NCBI GenBank assembly: GCA_002437115.1
Contig: DJOD01000046.1
Span: forward strand, 1 to 11,798
DNA length: 11,798 nucleotides
Origin: Prevotella sp. UBA6447
GTDB lineage: Bacteria > Bacteroidota > Bacteroidia > Bacteroidales > Bacteroidaceae
Reading direction: 5' to 3'
Numbering within the stretch: the first letter of the stretch is position 1; every line of letters begins with the position of its first letter. This document shows positions 1 to 5,727 of this stretch, piece by piece. The position numbers and the translations under genes are program-made. The notes beneath the pieces were generated by a model, which saw only the letters and a program-made list of their open reading frames with translations, made no database searches and was not told the DNA's origin.

Positions 1-75
1 ACCTACCGCTGAATAGTTACTAAGATGCTTTATCCATAAGAATATAATTAGGATGACCCAATCAGGCTTATTGTT

Positions 76-108
76 ACAAAGGTAGGCTAAATGTAACGAT
101 TAGCCAAA
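76..108 (-). promoter_or_regulatory. Leftward Bacteroidetes-type promoter with internal dyad
   Basis: Read on the minus strand, TTTG (108 to 105) is followed after 20 nt by TACCTTTGT (84 to 76). This fits the Bacteroidetes primary sigma factor consensus in both sequence and spacing. The spacer holds an inverted repeat, GGCTAA (85-90), 9 nt, TTAGCC (100-105), which could be an operator. Transcription would run off the left edge of the window. Only a 5-codon ORF follows inside the window, so the gene it serves lies outside. Confidence 0.5.
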
Positions 109-222
109 CTTATTAGGACTTCTTTTTGCTTTTCATTGAATTATTATTGGCTATTATTGGCATGTAGGGAAATTTATAATATCTGCCCATCATTCCGTAA
201 CACCCCATTTGCGAAAATTACC

Positions 223-231
223 TACCTTTGC
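223..231 (+). promoter_or_regulatory. -7 promoter box of the copper operon
   Basis: TACCTTTGC matches TAnnTTTGC exactly and lies 33 nt before the chaperone start codon, implying a short 5' UTR of roughly 25-30 nt. No good TTTG is found about 20 nt upstream; the nearest TTTG (208-211) is too close. The promoter may therefore need an activator. Positions 1-264 otherwise hold no gene that can be supported. Confidence 0.5.
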
Positions 232-264
232 AATCATAAGACAATATTCATTCAACAACAAGTT

Positions 265-477
265 ATGGGGAAAAAAACTTTTGCCGTGAGCGGCATGATG
301 TGCGAGCATTGCAAGGCTCGTGTGGAAGGAGCGCTGAAAGCTCTCGCTGGCGTGATGAGCGCCGAAGGAAACGTGGCCGACAAGACAGTCGCCGTGACCT
401 ATGATGCCGATAAGGTGACCGTTGAGCAGATGCAAGAAGCTGTGGCCAACTGCGGCCGTTACGAACTATCTCTCTGA
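265..477 (+). CDS. copZ: CopZ-like heavy-metal-associated (HMA) copper chaperone
   Basis: This is a 70-residue cytoplasmic protein made of one ferredoxin-like HMA domain. It carries the metal-binding motif GMMCEHC (residues 10-16), with Cys13 and Cys16 as the expected Cu(I) ligands. Full length for CopZ-type chaperones is about 70 residues, so it is complete. The ATG at 265 is preferred over an upstream in-frame ATG at 136, because the upstream 43 codons are low-complexity, lie before the -7 box at 223-231, and do not belong to the HMA fold. The ATPase gene starts 7 bp after its stop, so the two form an operon. By family, the protein carries Cu(I) to the ATPase. The metal is inferred from the partner gene; HMA proteins for other metals exist. 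Confidence 0.85.
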   Translation: MGKKTFAVSGMMCEHCKARVEGALKALAGVMSAEGNVADKTVAVTYDADKVTVEQMQEAVANCGRYELSL

Positions 478-484
478 CGTCCAG

Positions 485-2410
485 ATGAAGCAGACCCTTC
501 CTGTCGTGGGCATGGCGTGCGCCTCATGCTCGGCCAATGTGGAACGCAAGCTCAACTCGCTGGATGGCATCCGGAGCGCATCGGTCAGCCTCGTGGGGCG
601 AAGCGCCCTTGTCGATTATGATCCCGCCCGGATATCGCTGGCCGACATGAAACGGGCCGTCAATGATATAGGCTACGACCTCGTGATCGAGCAAGACCGC
701 TCGGCCGATGCCATCCGGCGCCGTGAGTATGTGGTGTTGCGTCGCCGCGTGTTACTGTCGTGGTTGCTCTCCTTGGGGGGCATGTGCGTCAGCATGCACT
801 GGGTGAACGTGGGCGGAACGGCCTACGCCAACCAGTTGGCGTTGCTCCTTGCCGTTGCCAATATGTGGGCTTGCGGGCGCACGTTCTATGTGAGCGCCGT
901 CCGACAGTTACGCCACGCCATGGCCAATATGGACGTGCTGGTGGCTCTCTCCACGTTGGTGTCGTTCCTCTTCTCTGTCTACAACACCTTTTGGGGCGAT
1001 GCCCACCTGACCTATTTTGACTCTTGTGGCATGATAGTCACCTTTGTGTTGACAGGCCGCTTGTTGGAGGAAAAGGCCAAGGATGGGACTGCCACGAGCA
1101 TCCGTCGGCTGATGGGGCTGGCGCCCAAGACTGCCCATGTGGTGAGCGCAGACAACGAAGATGGCGTGCCCACGGTTGAAGACGTGCCTGTGTCCACCAT
1201 CAGCGTGGGTGACGTGGTGGAGGTTCGTCCAGGCGAGCGAGTGCCCGTCGACGGTGAAGTCGTTGAGGCCGAGAGCTTCATGACCAGCGATGCCGCCTAT
1301 GTCGATGAGAGCATGATTACCGGTGAGCCCACCCCTGTGGAGAAACGGCGTGGCGCCCGGCTGTTGGCCGGCACCATCCCCTTGCAAGGCAAGTTGCGCA
1401 TGCGTGCCCGTCAGGTGGGGGAACAGACCACCCTGGCTCATATGATTCGCATGGTGCAGGAAGCTGAGAACTCCAAGGCTCCCGTGCAGCGCATCGTCGA
1501 CAAGGCCGCGCGCGTGTTCGTGCCTGTGGTGTTCGGTCTGTCGCTGCTCACTTTCCTGATATGGATGGCTGTAGGTGGCACGCCCCTGTTGTCCCATGCC
1601 GTGGTGTGTGCCGTAACGGTATTGGTGGTGGCGTGCCCGTGCGCCATGGGACTCGCCACTCCCACAGCGCTCATGGTGGGCATTGGCAAGGCAGCCGAGC
1701 GCCATGTGCTCATCAAGGACGCCACCGCCCTGGAGCGCATGCGTAAGGTGGACGTTCTGGTGACTGACAAGACTGGCACGTTGACCACGGCCAACAGCCA
1801 GGTCGATTTCACCCAGGCTGACCTGTTGTCCCTCGATGAGCGTGAGACGCTGAAGCCCCATGCCCACGAGGCTTTGCAAACCCTGCAAAGCCATGGGGTG
1901 GAGATTTGGATGATGAGTGGTGACAAGGAAGAAGCCGTCAGGTATTGGGCGGACAAGGCTGGCATCGCCCATTATCAGTCTGGCTGTACGCCGCAAGACA
2001 AGGAAGCGCTTGTCAGGCGCTTTCAGGCGGCGGGTAAGCGAGTGGCAATGATAGGAGATGGGGTCAACGATGCGCAAGCCTTGGCGCTGGCCGATGTCTC
2101 GGTGGCCATGGGCGACGGTACTGATGTGGCTATGGATGTGGCACAGGTGACCCTCATGACCGATGACTTGCGCGCCTTGCCCTATGCCATGCGCCTCAGC
2201 CAAAAGACGGTGGCTATGATTTGGCAAAACCTCTTTTGGGCCTTTGTCTATAACCTTGTGTGTGTGCCGCTGGCCGCTGGCGTGCTGTGGTTATTCTACG
2301 CCGAACCGCCCATTCAGCTCACGCCCATGTGGGGTTCCGCACTGATGGCCTTCTCCAGCGTCAGCGTGGTGCTCAACTCACTACGTCTTCGGTTCGTGGC
2401 CGATTGGTGA
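485..2410 (+). CDS. copA: CopA-type Cu(I) P1B-ATPase lacking the nucleotide-binding domain
   Basis: This is a 641-residue inner-membrane copper-exporting ATPase. Visible elements in order are an N-terminal HMA domain with GMACASC (residues 9-15), membrane helices, the actuator-domain TGE (279-281), the transmembrane CPC (384-386), the phosphorylation motif DKTGT (Asp428), SGD (478-480), GDGVND (524-529), and the Cu(I)-subgroup signatures YN (589-590) and MAFSSVSVVLNS near the C-terminus. The oddity is that only about 25 residues separate DKTGTLT from the P-domain restart at LKPHAHEAL (from 456). Typical CopA proteins have well over 100 residues there, including the ATP-binding N domain and its HP motif; none is seen. 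The frame is open throughout. The ATG at 485 is chosen because MKQTLPVVGMACASC begins the HMA domain; an upstream start at 422 would overlap copZ by 56 bp. Confidence 0.85.
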   Translation: MKQTLPVVGMACASCSANVERKLNSLDGIRSASVSLVGRSALVDYDPARISLADMKRAVNDIGYDLVIEQDRSADAIRRREYVVLRRRVLLSWLLSLGGMCVSMHWVNVGGTAYANQLALLLAVANMWACGRTFYVSAVRQLRHAMANMDVLVALSTLVSFLFSVYNTFWGDAHLTYFDSCGMIVTFVLTGRLLEEKAKDGTATSIRRLMGLAPKTAHVVSADNEDGVPTVEDVPVSTISVGDVVEVRPGERVPVDGEVVEAESFMTSDAAYVDESMITGEPTPVEKRRGARLLAGTIPLQGKLRMRARQVGEQTTLAHMIRMVQEAENSKAPVQRIVDKAARVFVPVVFGLSLLTFLIWMAVGGTPLLSHAVVCAVTVLVVACPCAMGLATPTALMVGIGKAAERHVLIKDATALERMRKVDVLVTDKTGTLTTANSQVDFTQADLLSLDERETLKPHAHEALQTLQSHGVEIWMMSGDKEEAVRYWADKAGIAHYQSGCTPQDKEALVRRFQAAGKRVAMIGDGVNDAQALALADVSVAMGDGTDVAMDVAQVTLMTDDLRALPYAMRLSQKTVAMIWQNLFWAFVYNLVCVPLAAGVLWLFYAEPPIQLTPMWGSALMAFSSVSVVLNSLRLRFVADW

Positions 2411-2459
2411 CAAGGCGTGCTTGCAACGTCTTACGTGGATGCACAAAGTTTACATGTCT

Positions 2460-2488
2460 CCCATGCCTTAGTTGTTCTGGGGCATGGG
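2460..2488. repeat. Inverted repeat between convergent genes
   Basis: CCCATGCC (2460-2467) and GGCATGGG (2481-2488) form a perfect 8-bp stem with a 13-nt loop. The stop codon of the minus-strand gene lies in the loop. It may help end transcription between the two convergent genes, but neither strand has a clear U-tract after the stem, so it is not called as an intrinsic terminator. The 57 bp between the two stops hold nothing else recognisable. Confidence 0.4.
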
Positions 2489-3262
2489 ATAATTGTATTG
2501 TCCCCAATAGCCTATGGCGCTCTTGGGGTACCAGTCCTTCTCTACGGACAGTTCAACAGAAAGCGTGGGATTGGGCGTCCATCTGACGGCAGCGCCCAAC
2601 TTGTCGCCCAGGTCATTGTCCAGGAAGGGCGAATATCCCCAGCCGTAGAAGCCGCGGCCGTAAAGCGGGAGACCTGCCTGGCGCCCCCCCTGGTTGACCA
2701 ACGACTTCTGCCCGTAGATGTAGGCCGACCAGTGGTCGTCAAACTGATAACCCAGTTCGGCCGTCAGTCCTCCGCTGGTGTAGCTGTCGCCTCGCCAGTT
2801 CAGGTGATTGATGTATCCGCCAGCGGCCACCCATCCGCGCTTACCCAACGATTGCAGCCATGTGGCGGTGAGTCGTTGGCCGAAGCCGCCGCCCTTTGCA
2901 TGTTTGCTGAAGGTGGCGAAGGCGCTCATGTCAAGACTCACGTTGAGACCTTCGTGCAGAGGGCCATTATTATAATAGGTGGAGTAGGGGGTCGGGTACC
3001 ATCGGACGCTGTCGAGTTCCTCCTCGTGAGTGGCATGCTGCTCAGCCTGTTTTCGTTGACTACGAGCTGGAACGTTGGGCGCTGGTTCCATGGACATCGA
3101 AGGCGAGGCCATCAGTTGGGGCTGCATGGCCTGTGGGCGTATGGCGTAGGCGGAACTTAGGGGCTTCATGGCCGATGGTGTCTTAAACGTCGACAGCTCA
3201 CTTTGGGCCATGAGCGTAGAGGCCATGCTGGTGGCAACGACAAGTGATAAGAATCTTTTCAT
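2468..3262 (-). CDS. Exported protein of unknown function, possible outer-membrane beta-barrel
   Basis: I do not recognise the family. The 264-residue product starts with a signal peptide (MKRFLSLVVATSMASTLMAQ, probable cleavage near residue 20). Residues 27-60 form a Pro/Ala/Met-rich low-complexity linker with five methionines. From about residue 100 the chain alternates polar and hydrophobic residues with many Gly, Tyr and Trp, for example GWVAAGGYINHLNW and YGRGFYGWGYSPF, and fits a small beta-barrel. The ATG at 3262 is chosen over one 17 codons upstream because it opens the signal peptide and because the -7 box (3290 to 3282) would otherwise lie inside the coding region. It converges on copA with 57 bp between stops and is divergent from the LRR gene. 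Location in the outer membrane is inferred; no function can be assigned. Confidence 0.7.
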   Translation of the reverse strand: MKRFLSLVVATSMASTLMAQSELSTFKTPSAMKPLSSAYAIRPQAMQPQLMASPSMSMEPAPNVPARSQRKQAEQHATHEEELDSVRWYPTPYSTYYNNGPLHEGLNVSLDMSAFATFSKHAKGGGFGQRLTATWLQSLGKRGWVAAGGYINHLNWRGDSYTSGGLTAELGYQFDDHWSAYIYGQKSLVNQGGRQAGLPLYGRGFYGWGYSPFLDNDLGDKLGAAVRWTPNPTLSVELSVEKDWYPKSAIGYWGQYNYPMPQNN

Positions 3263-3281
3263 GCGAATCCTTTCTTTGGCT

Positions 3282-3290
3282 GCAAATATA
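3282..3290 (-). promoter_or_regulatory. -7 promoter box of the exported-protein gene
   Basis: On the minus strand TATATTTGC (3290 to 3282) matches TAnnTTTGC exactly and lies about 20 nt before the start codon at 3262. No clear TTTG is found at the expected upstream distance, so only the -7 element is supported. Confidence 0.45.
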
Positions 3291-3376
3291 CACAAGCTCC
3301 TGGTTTCACCCATTGGCGTTTATGCTTTTTTATCGTTGTTTTGGTTAAAAAGCCTTAATGCTCGCATTTCCTTGTT

Positions 3377-3509
3377 TACATTTGTCACTTTTATGCGTTT
3401 TTAGCGTAATTATGATTAAAAGGTCGGCATGACTTGGCATAGTGAAAACGCGGCACCTGCTAATGCCTTTCCATGTCCGATGGTGCTATGTGGCAATCGG
3501 TTGCCAAGT
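3377..3509 (+). promoter_or_regulatory. Possible -7 box and structured 5' UTR of the LRR gene
   Basis: This lies in the 303-bp gap between divergent genes at 3262 and 3566. TACATTTG (3377-3384) resembles a -7 box but lacks a matching -33 element. Downstream are overlapping inverted repeats. TGGCAA (3491-3496), loop TCGG, TTGCCA (3501-3506) form a compact hairpin. ACTTGGCA (3432-3439) can instead pair with TGCCAAGT (3502-3509), and CATAG (3438-3442) with CTATG (3486-3490). No known riboswitch is recognised. Confidence 0.3.
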
Positions 3510-3565
3510 AGGGCACGACGATGAAAAAACGTATACATCACAAGTGTGCCGCAATCAAGAACACT

Positions 3566-5356
3566 ATGAAACAATTCAAATGGAGCCTTCTCGCATGTGC
3601 ACTTCTCTTTCCATTGACAGCGACCTTCGCCTCATCCAAGCATGTGGTGGTGAAGCAACCGGGAACCTTGGCTCAGGTCCTCACCGCCAAACAGCAAAAG
3701 AGCGTGACGCGCCTCGCTGTGGAAGGCGCACTTGACGCCAGCGACTTCAAGGTCATCCGCCAGATGGCCTGCAAACAAAGCGGCAGTCTCATGTCGCTCA
3801 ATCTCTCCAAGGCACGCGTCCTGTCGAAAGGCGACGTCTTTGACGTTCCCGACAGCCTGTTTGCCCATTGTGACGCGCTTACCGACCTGGAGATGCCTGA
3901 CAGCTTTCAGGGCATGGGTCAAAATAGTTTCTACGGGTGCTCGTCGCTCAAGAGCATCACGTTGCATGACATGGAATATTTGTCTTACACCCTGTTTCGC
4001 GACATGCCGTCGCTTGAGCGGGTTACGGTCACAGGCACGGTGCTTCACATGGACGGAACACCTTTCTTGAACCTGCCCAAGTTGCGGAGCGTGGTCTTTG
4101 GCACCTCGGTCAGCACGGGCGGGCCCTTGTTGGCCAAGAACTGTCCGCAACTGAAGGACGTGACATTCAAAGGGATGGTGCTCGACTCGCATCTGCAGCA
4201 ACTGGACGGTTGTCCCCTCTTGACAAAAGTTCGGGTGGATGGGTATGTCGGCTACAGCCGTTCCGACTTATATGTGGGGCGCTCACTGGAACAGGGCGGA
4301 ACCGTCATCGCCGACTCCGTTGCCCACTTGTTTCAGCGCGCGATGCCAATGGCGAAGAGCTCGCAATTCTTCTCGCAAGTTCTCGCCGGGACAGCTTACA
4401 ATGTGGCTTGCCTTTATTCCCTGAAAAACGACACCGCCAACGCCCTTCGCATGTTGGACATTTCTTATGGGTTTAATCCCGTGCAAGAGTCGTATGCGCA
4501 TATCCTAAAAGACACAGACCTCGACAACGTGCGCCACACGCCCCATTTCGCCCAGTACGCCGAGCGTGTACGCCAGCATACGGACTATCTCTATATCCTT
4601 CGGCAGAGCCCGGCTTATTGCATGGGCGATGGCAAGCAAAACCGCCGTTTCACCTACGCATCAGCCTTAGACCCTCCCCTGAGGCGCGTCAGGGAGTACT
4701 TCAAGCTCGATAGCATCACGGGCAATGGCGATGAGATTAGTCGTATCAAGAACATCATGTATTGGCTCCATGATGCGATTCGTCATGACGGCAGTGGCGG
4801 TATACCTAATGTGCCTCGCACGGCCATTGACCTCTACAAGACGTGCAAGGATGAGGGACGAGGCTTGAACTGCCGCGGATTGGCCATCGTGCTCTCCGAG
4901 CTCTACCTGGCCATGGGCTATCCCGCCCGCTTCATGACTTGCCAGTCGAAGGCCTACGACACCGATCCCGACTGCCATGTGATCTGCGTGGTGTGGAGCA
5001 ATGAACTGAACAAGTGGGTGTGGATGGACCCGTCGTTTGCAGCCTACGTGAGTGATGAGAACGGGCAGTTGCTCAGCATAGCCGAGGTGCGCGAGCGTCT
5101 GCGCGACGACAAGCCCCTTGTGCTCAACGAAGATGCCAACTGGAACCACCAGTCGAAGCAAACCAAGGAGGAGTATCTGGACAGCTACATGGCCAAGAAT
5201 CTCTATTACCTGTCGTGCTACATGGATTTGGGGGCCAACACGGAGGACGGCACCCATGAATCGGTGTCGCTCCAGCCCAGTGGCCATCATGCCCCAATCA
5301 GCGATGTCGTCACCTGTGATGACGCCTGGTTCTGGCAGGCGCCCGATGTGAAGTGA
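3566..5356 (+). CDS. Exported BspA-like leucine-rich-repeat protein with transglutaminase-like domain
   Basis: This is a 596-residue exported protein. A signal peptide (MKQFKWSLLACALLFPLTATFASS) is followed by BspA/LRR_5-type repeats at about residues 75-230, with units of the form CSSLKSITLHD and LPKLRSVVF. A helical segment at about 270-335 resembles a TPR unit, with AYNVACLYSLKNDTANALRML and then DTDLDNVRHTPHFAQY. A transglutaminase/papain-like core follows at about 390-495. The Cys-His-Asp triad is present: LNCRGLA (Cys436), DCHVICVVW (His471) and WMDPSF (Asp488). Proteins with this core can be cysteine proteases, transglutaminases or inactive relatives, so the substrate is unknown; the LRRs suggest surface binding. 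An in-frame ATG at 3521 would give 611 residues with an unusually long n-region, so 3566 is preferred with some doubt. The gene appears monocistronic and ends at its own terminator. Confidence 0.8.
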   Translation: MKQFKWSLLACALLFPLTATFASSKHVVVKQPGTLAQVLTAKQQKSVTRLAVEGALDASDFKVIRQMACKQSGSLMSLNLSKARVLSKGDVFDVPDSLFAHCDALTDLEMPDSFQGMGQNSFYGCSSLKSITLHDMEYLSYTLFRDMPSLERVTVTGTVLHMDGTPFLNLPKLRSVVFGTSVSTGGPLLAKNCPQLKDVTFKGMVLDSHLQQLDGCPLLTKVRVDGYVGYSRSDLYVGRSLEQGGTVIADSVAHLFQRAMPMAKSSQFFSQVLAGTAYNVACLYSLKNDTANALRMLDISYGFNPVQESYAHILKDTDLDNVRHTPHFAQYAERVRQHTDYLYILRQSPAYCMGDGKQNRRFTYASALDPPLRRVREYFKLDSITGNGDEISRIKNIMYWLHDAIRHDGSGGIPNVPRTAIDLYKTCKDEGRGLNCRGLAIVLSELYLAMGYPARFMTCQSKAYDTDPDCHVICVVWSNELNKWVWMDPSFAAYVSDENGQLLSIAEVRERLRDDKPLVLNEDANWNHQSKQTKEEYLDSYMAKNLYYLSCYMDLGANTEDGTHESVSLQPSGHHAPISDVVTCDDAWFWQAPDVK

Positions 5357-5362
5357 GACGGA

Positions 5363-5440
5363 GGTTGCTTGGCCTTTGGTCACAATCCGCTGCCGACAAA
5401 CCCGCAGTAAACGGGCGTGGCAAGGGCCAAGCCGCCTTTT
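5363..5440 (+). terminator. Terminator-like stem-loop after the LRR gene
   Basis: Positions 5363-5378 pair with 5421-5436 through 16 positions, with one mismatch and two G-U pairs. TTTT follows at 5437-5440. The large loop contains a smaller hairpin, CCCG (5401-5404) with CGGG (5412-5415). It lies 7 bp after the LRR stop and before the next promoter at 5481, so it probably separates the two units. The loop is larger than in a classic intrinsic terminator. Confidence 0.55.
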
Positions 5441-5480
5441 GAACTTGTGAAAGAAAATTTGGAAGTTTTCTTCAAAAATG

Positions 5481-5513
5481 TTTGTCTGTATCAATAAAAA
5501 GTTATACTTTTGC
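5481..5513 (+). promoter_or_regulatory. Promoter of the Phe/Tyr biosynthesis operon
   Basis: TTTG (5481-5484), a 20-nt spacer and TACTTTTGC (5505-5513) form a full Bacteroidetes -33/-7 promoter. Transcription would begin around 5519-5522, leaving about 22 nt before the leader peptide ATG at 5543. This places the whole attenuator in the 5' end of the mRNA. Confidence 0.75.
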
Positions 5514-5542
5514 AATCGTAAACAATAAAAAGAGACAATAAC

Positions 5543-5617
5543 ATGAAGTCTTACGCATCTTTTTACGCTTATTATTTTTACTTTGCATTACGATGTGAAG
5601 CGGGAAGTTGCGTGTAG
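5543..5617 (+). CDS. Tyr/Phe-rich leader peptide of the attenuator
   Basis: This is a 24-codon ORF from ATG 5543 to TAG 5615-5617, too short for ordinary gene calling. Residues 4-14 read YASFYAYYFYF, and the rest of the peptide has no other aromatic residue. In total there are five Tyr and three Phe, eight of 24 residues and all within an 11-codon run. It begins about 22 nt after the inferred transcription start and is preceded by an A-rich stretch, as usual for Bacteroidetes starts. It is analogous in design to enterobacterial PheL but senses both Tyr and Phe. Its last codons overlap the antiterminator arm (5596-5606). A ribosome waiting at any aromatic codon would leave most or all of that arm free, whereas one at the stop codon would cover it. 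The peptide itself probably has no function beyond being translated. Confidence 0.85.
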   Translation: MKSYASFYAYYFYFALRCEAGSCV

Positions 5618-5676
5618 AGTTCAACTTAAGGAAGATATTAAAACCGAAGAGAGGTTTGCATCCAATTCCCGTTTCA
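5596..5676 (+). promoter_or_regulatory. Antiterminator pairing of the aromatic operon attenuator
   Basis: TGAAGCGGGAA (5596-5606), inside the last codons of the leader ORF, can pair with TTCCCGTTTCA (5666-5676) through 11 consecutive pairs including one G-U. The second segment is also the 5' arm of the terminator, so the two structures exclude each other. Ribosome stalling on the Tyr/Phe codons favours this pairing and read-through; a ribosome at the stop codon blocks it. No separate protector segment complementary to 5596-5606 is seen upstream, so untranslated RNA would be expected to read through. A short side hairpin, AAACC (5641-5645) with GGTTT (5653-5657), lies in the loop. Confidence 0.75.
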
Positions 5677-5697
5677 TGTAAGTGAGACGGGATTTTT
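5667..5697 (+). terminator. Intrinsic terminator of the attenuator, upstream of pheA
   Basis: TCCCGTTTCA (5667-5676), loop TGTAAG, TGAGACGGGA (5683-5692) gives a 10-bp stem with one G-U pair, followed directly by TTTTT (5693-5697). It ends 30 nt before the pheA start codon and so lies in the leader, not at an operon end. It would stop transcription when Tyr and Phe are plentiful. Confidence 0.85.
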
Positions 5698-5727
5698 GTT
5701 TGTAAGTGGCCTCCTAAAACGAAGAAG

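Noticed and set aside
139..162. Short direct repeat TATTATTGGC in the left intergenic region
   Set aside because: Two adjacent AT-rich copies only, with no spacer regularity or link to the promoter elements; not a CRISPR or a clear operator.
908..2227. Long minus-strand ORF (439 codons) opposite copA
   Set aside because: It is antisense to a gene with clear P-type ATPase motifs; its product is His/Gly-rich low-complexity sequence with no domain pattern and comes from the codon bias of the real gene.
2417..3160. Plus-strand ORF (247 codons) opposite the exported-protein gene
   Set aside because: The minus-strand frame has a signal peptide, barrel-like sequence and a -7 box; the plus frame has none of these.
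3442..3735. Plus-strand ORF overlapping the start of the LRR gene
   Set aside because: It overlaps the signal peptide region in another frame and its product resembles nothing; it is a chance frame.
5351..5690. Repeat of AAGTGAGACGG at 5351-5361 and 5680-5690
   Set aside because: The second copy is part of the attenuator terminator and the first spans the end of the LRR gene without a matching partner arm; an 11-nt match is probably chance.
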